Positions 17,553 to 30,231 are shown, numbered from the stretch's first letter. The stretch is 64,000 bases of DNA from Stutzerimonas kunmingensis (GCF_002929225.1 NZ_PISM01000014.1:558001-622000), one strand, 5' to 3'. A program made the numbers and translations. Notes: a model not told the origin generated them from the sequence alone.

Positions 17553-18511
17553 TGCTGATGCAGGGTGACGCGATTGCGACCGGCCGCCTTCGAGGCATAG
17601 AGCGCCGAATCGGCCCATTCGATCAGTTGCGCATGACTGTGGGTGGGGACGCTGAGGTCCGCAACACCCAGACTGATGGTGAAGCGAATGCGGTGCTGCT
17701 CGTGCTGAACCTCGCGGCTCTCCACCGCATGCCGCAAACGCTCTGCAAAGGTCATTGCACCCTGTTTGTCGGTATCCGGTAGCAGTACCACGAACTCTTC
17801 ACCGCCGTAGCGGCCAGCCACGTCCGAATCGCGCAAATTCTCGCGAATCAGCTCCGCGACCTGCTGAATCACGGTATCGCCTACCTGATGTCCATAGGTA
17901 TCGTTGATCGCCTTGAAGTGGTCGATATCGAACATGACCAAAGCCGCCTGGCTGTCATAGCGGCGATGACGAGCGTAATCCAGGCGGAGCATCTCTTCCC
18001 AGTGCCCGCGGTTGTAGAGCCCGGTCAACCGGTCAGTGCTGGACAGGCGCTGCAACTCGGCATTCGCCGCCTGCAACTGGCGGCGGTTCACGGCGACATC
18101 GGTGACGTCATAGATGATCAGGCACACCTGGTCGATGCTGCCGTTGACGCCCTTGAGAGGCAGCAGCGTGGTGTTCTGGTACATGAAGTCTTCCAGCCCG
18201 GTGATCGGCTGGTAGTTCTTGAAGCGCAGCAGATAAGGGCGCTGCTCCCAGATGGTGAAAGATGGCGTACCGAGGGTCATCACGCTTTCCACCTTGCGGC
18301 GGAACCAGTCTTCATCGACTTCGGGAAACAGCGTGAAGAACGACCGATTGCGCGCATTCTCCGGCTGCAAACCGGAACGGTTTTCCATGAAAGTGTTCCA
18401 GACCTCGACACGGTAGTCGCGGTCCAGCACGACGACGCCCACGTCGATGCTCTGGACGATCGCCAGCAACCAGTGAAGCTCGTTCAACTCGGCAGAATTG
18501 CTCATGCTCAA
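17549..18511 (-). CDS. PAS-GGDEF diguanylate cyclase
   Basis: A 320-residue cytoplasmic protein. Residues 10-140 form a PAS sensor domain (VVVLDRDYRVEVWNTFMENRSG), and residues 155-320 a GGDEF domain that makes cyclic di-GMP from two GTP. The active-site loop is RYGGEEF (GGEEF at 236-240), and the inhibitory RxxD I-site (RDSD, 227-230) stands five residues before it, so the enzyme should be active and product-inhibited. No membrane segment is present. Its start overlaps the stop of the upstream response regulator gene by 4 bases, so the two are translationally coupled and probably form one signalling unit. Confidence 0.93.
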   Translation of the reverse strand: MSMSNSAELNELHWLLAIVQSIDVGVVVLDRDYRVEVWNTFMENRSGLQPENARNRSFFTLFPEVDEDWFRRKVESVMTLGTPSFTIWEQRPYLLRFKNYQPITGLEDFMYQNTTLLPLKGVNGSIDQVCLIIYDVTDVAVNRRQLQAANAELQRLSSTDRLTGLYNRGHWEEMLRLDYARHRRYDSQAALVMFDIDHFKAINDTYGHQVGDTVIQQVAELIRENLRDSDVAGRYGGEEFVVLLPDTDKQGAMTFAERLRHAVESREVQHEQHRIRFTISLGVADLSVPTHSHAQLIEWADSALYASKAAGRNRVTLHQH

Positions 18512-19491
18512 TCCATCAGGTGGGCAAGCTTGCGGGTCAGCAGCTCGACCGAATCTTCCGTGAACAACAGCAGCAGGTCAAAGTGGATATCGTGCCCTTC
18601 CAGGCTGTAGCTGATCTCGACCGCCAGGGTCTTCTTCCATCGGGCACTATTGAGCCGGATCAACTCGTCGATCGATGCGTGCTGCCCCAGCACCTGCGGG
18701 TGCCCCTGGGAAAACACCACTTCGATCTGCTCGGCGATTCCGCTGAGGCATGCGCTGATCAGCAGGCTCGACAGATCGAGGAGCATCTCCATCTCCAGAT
18801 AGTCCTGCCGCCGCATCAGGCGTGCCATGTCGGCCACTTCGGAGTCATGGAACAGCAGCAGCGCCTCGCCTGCGATACCGCCACCGATGTAGCCCTGGCA
18901 GACGGCGGTCAACTTCTCGCCGCGCGCGGCATCGGCCAGCGCCATATGCAGCTCGCCGACTTCGAGAATATTTACATTGGGAATCGGCAACTGGATGAAC
19001 ACACCCAGCACCCGCGCCAGGAGTGCCGCAGCCCGCCCCATGGCGATGTTGACCACCTCACGAAAGGTATCGCGAAAACCGATCTTTTCCCCGGCGACCC
19101 TAGCGATCAGAGGCGAGACATCATCCAGCAGGCCAAGGCTCGCCAGCGTCTGATGCAGGTGCACCGGATCGGCGGGCTTCTTGATGAAAGCCAGCGCGCC
19201 GAGGGCCAGGACACGGCGCACGGCCTCATCCTGAATGTCGGCGGATATCACTATCGTCTTGCACTGCAGCCGTTCTTCGCGCAGCTGCGCGAGGACCTGA
19301 TAGCCATCCAGCTCGGGCATGGTGAGGTCGAGCAAGAGGACGTCGACGCCACCCTCGCGAACTTGCTCCAACGCTTCGAGGCCGGTGGCCGCCTGACTGA
19401 CGTCGACCGGCCAACCGGCAGGCAGCGCTTGCAGAAGCTGCTTGCGCGCCAGCGCGGAGTCATCGCAGATCAACAGGGAAATGGCAGACAT
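18508..19491 (-). CDS. Response regulator with C-terminal CheC/CheX-like domain
   Basis: A 327-residue protein. Residues 1-125 are a receiver domain with acidic residues Asp10 and Asp11, phospho-acceptor Asp55 (LLLDLTMPE), the switch serine in IVISAD and lysine in FIKKPAD. Residues about 140-327 resemble CheC/CheX, phosphatases of CheY-P (FREVVNIAMGRAAALLARVLG and EMEMLLDLSSLLISACLSGIAEQI, both matching the CheC helix pattern E-x2-N-x2-G poorly at the second copy). The protein may dephosphorylate a partner receiver or use the domain for interaction. It is the first gene of a two-gene operon with the diguanylate cyclase. Confidence 0.88.
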   Translation of the reverse strand: MSAISLLICDDSALARKQLLQALPAGWPVDVSQAATGLEALEQVREGGVDVLLLDLTMPELDGYQVLAQLREERLQCKTIVISADIQDEAVRRVLALGALAFIKKPADPVHLHQTLASLGLLDDVSPLIARVAGEKIGFRDTFREVVNIAMGRAAALLARVLGVFIQLPIPNVNILEVGELHMALADAARGEKLTAVCQGYIGGGIAGEALLLFHDSEVADMARLMRRQDYLEMEMLLDLSSLLISACLSGIAEQIEVVFSQGHPQVLGQHASIDELIRLNSARWKKTLAVEISYSLEGHDIHFDLLLLFTEDSVELLTRKLAHLMD

Positions 19492-19642
19492 GTGGTGCGA
19501 GCTCTCGTTGCCCGATTAACCTTGGCACGAGAGCTTATCGCAGGAAAGGCGCGCTGTGCGCACCATGAAGGCAAAATAGTGGCATTTCACCTTAAAAACT
19601 GCCGAGCGGCCCGGCGGTGCTACTCCGACGGGCTGTTTCGCA

Positions 19643-20227
19643 TCAGTAATAGGCGTTCTCGCGGTTGGTGTGATCGGTCACGTCGCGCACGCCCTTGAGC
19701 TCTGGAATCCGAGCCAGCAGGGTCTTCTCGATACCTTCCTTGAGGGTGACGTCCGCCTGTCCGCAGCCCTGACAACCACCGCCGAACTGCAGCACTGCGA
19801 TGCCTTCCTCGACCACATCGATCAGCGTGACCTGCCCGCCATGGCTGGCCAGGCCCGGATTGATCTCGGTCTGCAGGTAATAGTTGATGCGCTCGTTCAT
19901 CGGGCTGTCTTCATTGACCATCGGCACCTTGGCATTCGGCGCCTTGATGGTCAGCTGGCCACCCATCCGGTCAGTCGCGTAGTCGACCAGTGCATCCTCG
20001 AGGAAGGGTTCGCTGGTGCCATCGATCCAGGCCGTGAAGCTCTTCAGCGCCAGTGCAATGTCGTCAGGCTTCTCCTCGCCCGGCTTGCAGTAGGCGATGC
20101 AGGTTTCAGCATACGGGGTGCCCGGCTGGGTAATGAAGATGCGAATGCCGATGCCGGTGGTGTTCTGCTTCTCGAGCAGGTCGGCCAGATAATCGTGTGC
20201 AGCTTCGGTAATGGTGATCGCGCTCAT
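19643..20227 (-). CDS. nfuA: Fe-S biogenesis scaffold/carrier NfuA
   Basis: A 194-residue protein with an N-terminal degenerate A-type domain (1-95) and a C-terminal Nfu domain carrying CxxC (Cys152 and Cys155 in GGGCQGCG), which binds a [4Fe-4S] cluster at the dimer interface. It passes clusters to targets such as aconitase under oxidative stress or iron limitation. Length equals that of E. coli NfuA (191). It stands alone between the response regulator and cti. An IscR-like site lies upstream. Confidence 0.95.
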   Translation of the reverse strand: MSAITITEAAHDYLADLLEKQNTTGIGIRIFITQPGTPYAETCIAYCKPGEEKPDDIALALKSFTAWIDGTSEPFLEDALVDYATDRMGGQLTIKAPNAKVPMVNEDSPMNERINYYLQTEINPGLASHGGQVTLIDVVEEGIAVLQFGGGCQGCGQADVTLKEGIEKTLLARIPELKGVRDVTDHTNRENAYY

Positions 20228-20280
20228 GGGAACTCCTCGCAGACATGCGCCGCAGTGTACGCCAAACCACTGCCGCGGTT

Positions 20281-20305
20281 AAGTCCTAGTATTTTAGTCG
20301 GGTTA
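20281..20305. promoter_or_regulatory. IscR-like (type 1) site upstream of nfuA
   Basis: The 25-bp stretch fits one half of the IscR type 1 consensus well (TTTTAGTCGGG against WWWYAGTCRRS), while the other half is degenerate. It lies 54-78 bases before the nfuA start, which is suited to repression. IscR control of nfuA is known in P. aeruginosa; the site here is my inference. Confidence 0.4.
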
Positions 20306-20346
20306 AACGTGGTCGAGTTCCGGCCGCAGTCGCCGCTCGCGGCGAA

Positions 20347-22626
20347 TCAGAGATTTTCGTAGCGATTCATATCCAGTACGCCCGCTTCCAGTGGCTCGGT
20401 TTCTTCGAGATAGCGGGTCAAATCGTTGAAGTAATCCCAGAAACGCGGATGGCTGCGCCGCACGCCCCAGCGGTCGACCAGGCGCTCCAGCTGATCACTC
20501 CCCCTGACCTTCTCCAGGGCTGCGACAAATGCCGGCACCTCGGCAGCAGGCACATTGAAGAGGAAATTCGGATAGCTGCTGAGTACCCCTGGATACACCG
20601 TCAGGGTGTCCAACCTTGGCTGCCAGCGCAGCGACTCGCCGTACATGAAGGCGACGTTGCTGTGGGCGCGGTTGCGCAGCAGGCTGTATATCTCACGCCG
20701 ATCGCCGTCGTACTCGATACGCAGCAGCGTGGCCTCCGGCAGATACTGGATCGCCGGCAAGCCTCCGGCGAGTCGGTTGGTCAGACGACTGAGCGCCTGC
20801 TCGGCCCCTTGCAGGCTCGCTGGCTGCCCTGCGCGGTAGCACTGGGTACCCTGGCAACGATTGATCGGATCGGGGGCTGCGTTGATGCCGGCGTACATTG
20901 CCAGCATCTCTCGAGCGAACGCGCGCTTCGGATCAGCCCTGTTCAGCGTCAGCAGCGAGGGTGTGGAATCGTCGATGGAGGTGTAGGCCAAGAGCAGCTT
21001 CAGCTGCCCACCCTGCTCGTACCAGCCATCGAGGATGGCCTGGCGTGAGGCGGCCGGTAGCAGCCGAAGGAAGTTCAGCTCCGCGCCGTTGCGAATCAGG
21101 TCGAAGTAAAGCCGTGTCTGGCCCTGATGGGAGACGTTGCCGAACACGTCGAAATTGACCACGAGTTGGTAGTAGGTGCGCTCGAGCAGCGGATAGTCCA
21201 TCCACCAGAGCGTCTGCGGAATCTCGCCGATCAGCCCTTTGCGCACCGAGGCGCTGTCATGCTGGCGGAAGATGCTCAGCAAGGCATTGTCATTGCCGGA
21301 CCAGATCTGCTTCCACTGCGCGGGCTTGCCCGCATAGGCATTCATGCGCAGCTGTTCGTACTGATTGCGCTTGACCCGGTAGCTCTTCCAGAACGCAAGC
21401 AGGTCGCCCATTTCATCGAACTGCCCGGGCATCGCCAGCAGCGGCGTGGTCTGTTCGCGATAGCGCCGGTCGGTAATGTACAGATCGTGCTGCGGGTCCT
21501 GGAAGAACACCCAGAAGTTGTCGCGAATCACGTCCGTGGCGATCTGCCCGCGGCACACCGGCCCGCGGATAAAGGTGCGGACGAAATACTCGGCGTTATC
21601 CAGCATGAACTGGTACCGCGCCTCGGCAGGAATAGCCTGGAAAGTCTTGAACGGATTGGCTCTGTGATCTGCGCCGTAACCGGGGATGGCATCCACCGTC
21701 GAGTCACCGCTGAAGAACAGCGAACGGACCCGCGCCAGCTTCGCAGCGCTGAGTGGATAGGTGATGTGCGTCTTGTGCACGATCACGTCGGTAATCGGTC
21801 GCAGGCGATAGCTGAACCGGGTACCCGGATCATCGTTCGGCCGTCGCGTCGCAATGGCGTCGACCGGCTCGCCACTGGGCGTGCGCGAACGCACCAGCTG
21901 ATAGAAACGACCGCCTCCCTCCCCTTCGAAGTACAGATGCGCAATGAAAAGGTGCTCATACAACCAGCGGCCAACCAGATTGCCGCGTGCACCGGGAGTG
22001 TTGAGCAAGCGTTCCCACTCGTCGATCTGCACGGACTCGGTTGCCGAAGGCTCGGGCGGCGAACTCGCATCGACTGACGCGCCCTGCTCCAGCCAACGCT
22101 GTAGGAGTGCGTACTCCGCATCGCTCAGCCCGGTCACGGCGAAAGGCATACCGCCATGCATGTTGCGTCGGGCGTAGCGGTCGAATTCATCCGGCAGCGG
22201 GCAGGTGTTTTCCCGGCCGATGCCGATCTCCAGCGCTGACGGCAGCTTGGCATTGGGCGTCAGCGGCTGGCTGCGACCGAGCTCGAGCATTCGTGCCATC
22301 AGCGCAGCCTGGTTGCCCTCGCCATTGAGTACCGAATTGAAGCCCTTGCGCCGCCACGCGGCGTCGTGATCGGCGTCGAGAAACAGGCGCGTGGGCTCCT
22401 GGGCCTTTACCCGTACGCCGTTGTAGACCGGCAGCTTGTTCGCGCCGCGGGATGCACCCTCACCACTGCCGAGATTGAGTTGGCAGGGCGAGTCATAACA
22501 GGCGTGGCAAGCGACGCACTTGGCGGTGAATATCGGCTGGATATCACGCTGATAAGAGAGGGCTTCGGCGCGCGCAGCGGTGAACGAGAGGAATAGAAAG
22601 CCAGCGAGCCAGAAACGAAATGACAT
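20347..22626 (-). CDS. cti: Fatty acid cis-trans isomerase
   Basis: A 759-residue periplasmic cytochrome-type enzyme that converts cis to trans double bonds in membrane phospholipid fatty acids, a rapid response to solvents, heat and other membrane-fluidising stress in Pseudomonas. It has a signal peptide (1-20, ending ARAEA) and the single haem-binding motif CVACH (Cys37, Cys40, His41). Length matches Pseudomonas Cti. It is monocistronic, divergent from metH with 163 bases between the start codons. Confidence 0.95.
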   Translation of the reverse strand: MSFRFWLAGFLFLSFTAARAEALSYQRDIQPIFTAKCVACHACYDSPCQLNLGSGEGASRGANKLPVYNGVRVKAQEPTRLFLDADHDAAWRRKGFNSVLNGEGNQAALMARMLELGRSQPLTPNAKLPSALEIGIGRENTCPLPDEFDRYARRNMHGGMPFAVTGLSDAEYALLQRWLEQGASVDASSPPEPSATESVQIDEWERLLNTPGARGNLVGRWLYEHLFIAHLYFEGEGGGRFYQLVRSRTPSGEPVDAIATRRPNDDPGTRFSYRLRPITDVIVHKTHITYPLSAAKLARVRSLFFSGDSTVDAIPGYGADHRANPFKTFQAIPAEARYQFMLDNAEYFVRTFIRGPVCRGQIATDVIRDNFWVFFQDPQHDLYITDRRYREQTTPLLAMPGQFDEMGDLLAFWKSYRVKRNQYEQLRMNAYAGKPAQWKQIWSGNDNALLSIFRQHDSASVRKGLIGEIPQTLWWMDYPLLERTYYQLVVNFDVFGNVSHQGQTRLYFDLIRNGAELNFLRLLPAASRQAILDGWYEQGGQLKLLLAYTSIDDSTPSLLTLNRADPKRAFAREMLAMYAGINAAPDPINRCQGTQCYRAGQPASLQGAEQALSRLTNRLAGGLPAIQYLPEATLLRIEYDGDRREIYSLLRNRAHSNVAFMYGESLRWQPRLDTLTVYPGVLSSYPNFLFNVPAAEVPAFVAALEKVRGSDQLERLVDRWGVRRSHPRFWDYFNDLTRYLEETEPLEAGVLDMNRYENL

Positions 22627-22715
22627 GCATCGAACGCCTTGAGATAAGTGCGTATTCTATTCGCCTCTGCCGGGTCACGGCCAACGCCTGCCAACCTGAA
22701 TAATCTTCATGCAAA

Positions 22716-22765
22716 AGCGCGAAGGCTAAAAAAGCATGCAGCTTTGCTATCATTCGCGCTCTTTT
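22716..22765 (+). promoter_or_regulatory. Long-stem leader structure upstream of metH
   Basis: AGCGCGAA (22716-22723) pairs perfectly with TTCGCGCT (22753-22760). A nested AAAGC-ATGCA-GCTTT hairpin sits at 22731-22745 and CTTTT follows. The structure ends 25-30 bases before the metH ATG. It may be a leader RNA element or weak attenuator; it is too short for a cobalamin riboswitch. Confidence 0.4.
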
Positions 22766-22789
22766 GTCCCAGCTTTTCAGGTAGTCCCC

Positions 22790-26482
<3,693 letters not shown>

Positions 26483-26487
26483 TCCCG

Positions 26488-26513
26488 CGGCGGGCGCTTG
26501 TGAGCGCCCGCCG
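26488..26513. terminator. Hairpin after metH
   Basis: CGGCGGGCGCT and AGCGCCCGCCG form a perfect 11-bp stem with a TGTG loop, starting 6 bases after the metH stop. No T run follows. It may stabilise the mRNA end or partly terminate before the next gene. Confidence 0.5.
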
Positions 26514-26539
26514 TCGTTCCGCTCAATGGAGCTTGCACC

Positions 26540-26866
26540 ATGTCATCCGAAACACCGCTGCTGATCGACGAACTCGAAACCGCCGACATGCTGATCATCG
26601 ACGACCTGCATGCCTGGCAGTTCGCACTGAACGAGGCGCTGCTCGACGATGCAGACGCCGCCGCGGAGGCCAATCAGCCATTCGCCAGCGAGGACATCCT
26701 GCTGACGATCGATCTGGTCGACGGCCGCACACGCCGCCAGTGGCAGTTCAGCTACAACCAGATCATGGAAGCCCAGCGCCAGCCCGATGGCGAAAGCTGG
26801 CTACTGGAAGGCCCGCACCGCCTGCAGTGCCTCAGCGCCATCGGCGGCGAGGACGAGGACGAGTAA
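26540..26866 (+). CDS. Small acidic protein next to metH, unknown
   Basis: A 108-residue, strongly acidic protein with no cysteine-rich or membrane segments. The sequence alternates short helices and strands (ADMLIIDDLHAWQFALNEALLDD, DILLTIDLVDGRTRRQWQFSYNQI) and ends in EDEDE. No enzymatic motif is visible. It lies 57 bases after metH, beyond a hairpin, and to my recollection a similar small gene follows metH in other pseudomonads, so a link to methionine synthase is possible but unproven. Function unknown. Confidence 0.78.
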   Translation: MSSETPLLIDELETADMLIIDDLHAWQFALNEALLDDADAAAEANQPFASEDILLTIDLVDGRTRRQWQFSYNQIMEAQRQPDGESWLLEGPHRLQCLSAIGGEDEDE

Positions 26867-26873
26867 CGCGTCT

Positions 26874-27986
26874 CTAGCCGCCTCGCCCTGCGCGGGCGAC
26901 GGCTATTGAACTCGCAGTCGTCCCCTCTCCGGCGGCTGCCGCCGACTTCGCACCCTCCATCAGCGGCCGTTCGATATAGCGATAGCTCAGGCCGGCAACG
27001 ATTAGCGACATGGTTAAGCAAACCGCCACGCGCGGCAGCAGCGGCTGGTCATCGAGCCAGCTCATGCACAGCAGCCAGACCGGTATATGGCACAGGTACA
27101 GCGAGAACGACAGCTGCCCGACTGTCTCCAACGGACGCGACAAGGCGCCGAAGATCGCCTCGCTGGAACAGACAGCCAGCATGAATGGAACAGCCAGCAC
27201 CAGTGTCGTCGCCGCCCAGCGGAACGACGCGAGCGGTTCCAGCGCGATGGCCAGAAGGCTCGCCGAGACCACCGCCAGACCGATCACCAGCACTTTGCTG
27301 CTGGCGGTCATCGCCTCGATGTCGCGCTCGACGACGCGAAACTGATCCAGCGACGACAGCTTCCATAGCAGCAGCCCCATGAACAGGCCGTTCGCCCGGA
27401 ACAACCACTCGGGCGCGAAAGGATTGGCGAAGCTGAACCACAGCACGATACCGATCACCGCCGGCCAGAACGCCCGGCGCAGCAGGAGCAACAACGGGAA
27501 CAGCAGGTAGAACTGCACCTCCAGAGCGATCGACCAGAAATAGCCGAAATCTGTCTCATGCAACCCGTTGAAGACATTGGCGAGAAAAAACGCCGCGCTC
27601 GCCGTCACACCGAGCAGCGTGTCCAGCGAGTAAGCCGGCGCCCCACGCGGCGGCTCGATGACGCTGAACAGCAATACCACTGCCGCCCAGAACCAGGTCG
27701 GCAGCAGCACACGGCGGATGCGCTTCTTGTAGAAGGCGTACACAGCCTCGGCATCGAAATCCTGCTGCTTGCGCAGAAAGGTCGCGCCCATCAAGTAGCC
27801 GGAAATAAGAAAGAACAGATCGACCCCGACGCCCGGCAGGAAGCGCTGCAGCAAACCATCCCACCAGTCTGCCTCCGCACCAACCAGCATCACCGACGCA
27901 TGGGCCAGCAGCACCATCACGATTGCCAGCCCACGGAGAAATTGAATATTGCGATTCTTGCCGTGCCGCGCTCCGGCATCACTCAT
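26874..27986 (-). CDS. Acyltransferase 3 family (OafA/YrhL-type) membrane protein
   Basis: A 370-residue integral membrane acyltransferase with about ten hydrophobic helices. The N-terminal signature IQFLRGLAIVMVLLAHA contains the catalytic-type histidine, and GVDLFFLISGYLM follows, as in enzymes that O-acetylate lipopolysaccharide O-antigen, exopolysaccharide or peptidoglycan. No SGNH extension is present. No glycan genes are adjacent, so the acceptor is unknown. It is convergent with the metH satellite gene (stops 8 bases apart) and divergent from pnuC. Confidence 0.88.
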   Translation of the reverse strand: MSDAGARHGKNRNIQFLRGLAIVMVLLAHASVMLVGAEADWWDGLLQRFLPGVGVDLFFLISGYLMGATFLRKQQDFDAEAVYAFYKKRIRRVLLPTWFWAAVVLLFSVIEPPRGAPAYSLDTLLGVTASAAFFLANVFNGLHETDFGYFWSIALEVQFYLLFPLLLLLRRAFWPAVIGIVLWFSFANPFAPEWLFRANGLFMGLLLWKLSSLDQFRVVERDIEAMTASSKVLVIGLAVVSASLLAIALEPLASFRWAATTLVLAVPFMLAVCSSEAIFGALSRPLETVGQLSFSLYLCHIPVWLLCMSWLDDQPLLPRVAVCLTMSLIVAGLSYRYIERPLMEGAKSAAAAGEGTTASSIAVARAGRGG

Positions 27987-28224
27987 AAGCAGTCCGATAT
28001 TCGCAAGCCACCGCGACTACCAGCCATTGCCTGGGTCACTCAGGATCGATTCCATTACCTCGGGGCTTTGTTCAACACCTGGCCAGCCTCCCGCTGCGCC
28101 CTCGCCTCAACCATGACCAGCCCATACCGGCGTCGTTCAATCCTGGCGCGCCTCACAACATGCAGCTATCGGCGGAGACGTCCGCTATGATCGCGCCCCT
28201 CGTCTGCAAGCCCGGTTGCACACC

Positions 28225-28788
28225 ATGTCGTCTCTCGAACTGATCGCCTCGCTGCTTGGCGTAATCGCCGTATGGCTGACGGTGCGCCAGAACCCATGGT
28301 GCTGGCCGATCGGGCTGGGCATGGTGTCGCTGTACGCCTGGTTTTTCCTCGACGCCAGGCTGTATTCACAGGTGTTGCTGCATAGTGTTTTCGCCGCAAT
28401 GCAGCTCTACGGTTGGTGGGCCTGGACGCGAGGTGCCGCAGGCGAACACGGTAGGCCCGTGACCGGCGCCAGCCCGCGTGAGGTGGCTATAGGCATTGCC
28501 TGTGCAGCGCTCGGCAGCCTGCTGCTCGGCAGCGCCATGGCGAGCTTCACCGAGGCCGCCTTTCCCTGGATCGACGCCACCCTCACCGCATTCAGCCTGC
28601 TCGCACAGCTGTGGATGGCCCTCAAGCGCCTGCAGTGCTGGCTCCTGTGGATCGTCGTGGATGTGCTGTTCATTGGCTTCTTCAGCTATCAGGGCTACTG
28701 GCTGACGGCCGGCCTCTACGCGCTGTTCACCGGGCTCGCGATCATGGGGCTGCGAGAGTGGCGCACTGCACTGGTGGCGACGCGATGA
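28225..28788 (+). CDS. pnuC: Nicotinamide mononucleotide/riboside transporter PnuC
   Basis: A 187-residue membrane protein with seven hydrophobic segments and the family features: GVIAVWLTVRQNPWCWPIGLGMVS at the start, a tryptophan-rich core (YGWWAWTRG), then CWLLWIVVDVLFIGFFSYQGYWLTAGLYALF. PnuC imports nicotinamide riboside by facilitated diffusion that is pulled by phosphorylation inside. The start is the ATG at 28225; an upstream TTG is also in frame. The stop overlaps the start of the next kinase gene (ATGA), so the two are coupled. Confidence 0.92.
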   Translation: MSSLELIASLLGVIAVWLTVRQNPWCWPIGLGMVSLYAWFFLDARLYSQVLLHSVFAAMQLYGWWAWTRGAAGEHGRPVTGASPREVAIGIACAALGSLLLGSAMASFTEAAFPWIDATLTAFSLLAQLWMALKRLQCWLLWIVVDVLFIGFFSYQGYWLTAGLYALFTGLAIMGLREWRTALVATR

Positions 28789-29309
28789 AGGTGCTGGTGC
28801 TCACCGGTCCGGAGTCCACCGGCAAAAGCTGGCTTGCACAGCGGCTGCTGCACACATTCGGCGGAATGATGGTGGGCGAATACGTTCGCCATTACATCGA
28901 GCAGACGCAACGCGACACGACGCTTGCCGACATTCCTGCGATTGCCCGTGGCCAGCTGGACTGGGAAGACGCCGCGAGAATTCATGCACCGCATCTGCTG
29001 ATTCTCGACACCCATCTGCTAAGCAACATGCTCTGGAGTCATACGCTGTTCGGCGATTGCCCCGCCTGGCTCGAGGACGAGCTGCTGGCGCGGGATTACC
29101 ACCAACATCTGTTGCTCTCGCCCGAGGGAATCGAGTGGCATGGCGACGGTCAGCGCTGTCAGCCTGATCTCAGCGAACGAATGGACTTCTTCCAGGCATG
29201 TCGCAGCTGGTTGGTGCAGCGGGACCAGCCCTTCGTCGAGGTCAGCGGCGGCTGGACCGAGCGCGAGAGGCAGGCGATCGCCCACACCCGCGCTCTGCTA
29301 GGCGAATGA
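28785..29309 (+). CDS. NadR-like nicotinamide riboside kinase (AAA/P-loop)
   Basis: A 174-residue P-loop kinase with Walker A GPESTGKS (8-15), a VGEYVRHYIE segment and a LLILDTHL Walker B-like strand, as in the C-terminal ribosylnicotinamide kinase domain of NadR. It lacks the adenylyltransferase and repressor domains of E. coli NadR. Phosphorylating nicotinamide riboside would trap the substrate imported by PnuC, which overlaps it by 4 bases. This two-gene salvage unit supplies NMN to NAD synthesis. The kinase assignment is from family and context. Confidence 0.88.
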   Translation: MKVLVLTGPESTGKSWLAQRLLHTFGGMMVGEYVRHYIEQTQRDTTLADIPAIARGQLDWEDAARIHAPHLLILDTHLLSNMLWSHTLFGDCPAWLEDELLARDYHQHLLLSPEGIEWHGDGQRCQPDLSERMDFFQACRSWLVQRDQPFVEVSGGWTERERQAIAHTRALLGE

Positions 29310-29322
29310 CTGCCCGCAAGCC

Positions 29323-30231
29323 CTATGGCTGGCGGTCACGACGTAACAACAGGCCGATGGCAAGCACGACCAACAGGCTACCCGGCAACCAGTGCACACC
29401 CATGCGCGCCGGCTGATCGAAGAACAGCAGCAGCATCGAGACGAAAGGCACCAGGTAGCTGTACGCCGTGACCGCACCGGGGCTGAGAACGGCGGTCGCG
29501 CGCTGCTGCAGGAAAAAGGTCATCGCGCTGGAGAACACGCCAAGGTAGATCACCAGCAGCAAATCCAGCAGGTTCATGCGCAGCAGCGACGCCGGTCGCT
29601 CCCAGATAAAGCCCATCAGGCCGATCAACAGCGCGCCGGCGATCAGGCTCCAGAAGGTGCGCAAACCCGCCTGCCGCGGCAACGTGCCGTTCGCCAACCC
29701 CCATTTGCTGAGCACCGGGTACAACGCCGACGCGACACATCCGAAGAAGAAGCCCAGCTCGCCCAGGCCGAGCTGCATGCCGGAGAAATCGCCGCCGTTC
29801 TCGGCCCATGCCAACCCAAGCGCCCCGCTCGCACCAAGCGCCAGGATAGCCAACAGACGGCCGGCTGGCTGCTCGACACCAAGCCCGCGGCCCAGGCAAT
29901 ACGCCAGTAGCGGCACGCTGACGAACAACGTCGCCATCGACAGCGCGCTGACCCGATGGGCCGCCCAGAACATGGTGCCGAAAAAGCCCGCCAGGCATAG
30001 CCCCATGGCGGCGTACAGCAACAGGGGGCGCCAGCCCGGTCGTCCTTCGCTCTGGCGCCAGGCCAGCGGCGCCAGGACCAATGCCGCAATGCTGAAGCGC
30101 ATGGCTGTCAGCAGCAGTGGCGGCAACCCGTCAGTGAGCAAACCCACCGCGGGGAACGACAACCCGACAAATAGCGCCCAGAGCAGCATGCCCAGATGCG
30201 CGCGGGTGGTTCCGCCACGGCTATCGCTCAT
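29323..30231 (-). CDS. EamA/DMT-family transporter
   Basis: A 302-residue inner-membrane protein with ten predicted helices in two EamA repeats (about 10-140 and 155-290). The first repeat starts LGMLLWALFVGLSFPAVG. Members export metabolites such as amino acids, but no substrate can be assigned. The start at 30231 has a GGAG site six bases upstream; an open frame continues to 30297. It is convergent with the NadR-like gene. Confidence 0.85.
   Translation of the reverse strand: MSDSRGGTTRAHLGMLLWALFVGLSFPAVGLLTDGLPPLLLTAMRFSIAALVLAPLAWRQSEGRPGWRPLLLYAAMGLCLAGFFGTMFWAAHRVSALSMATLFVSVPLLAYCLGRGLGVEQPAGRLLAILALGASGALGLAWAENGGDFSGMQLGLGELGFFFGCVASALYPVLSKWGLANGTLPRQAGLRTFWSLIAGALLIGLMGFIWERPASLLRMNLLDLLLVIYLGVFSSAMTFFLQQRATAVLSPGAVTAYSYLVPFVSMLLLFFDQPARMGVHWLPGSLLVVLAIGLLLRRDRQP

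Noticed and set aside
22627..22789. Cobalamin riboswitch upstream of metH
   Set aside because: The 163-base gap to cti is too short and lacks the B12-box consensus.
27987..28224. TPP or NAD-type riboswitch upstream of pnuC
   Set aside because: No CTGAGA-type or other conserved core is visible in the 238 bases between the divergent genes.
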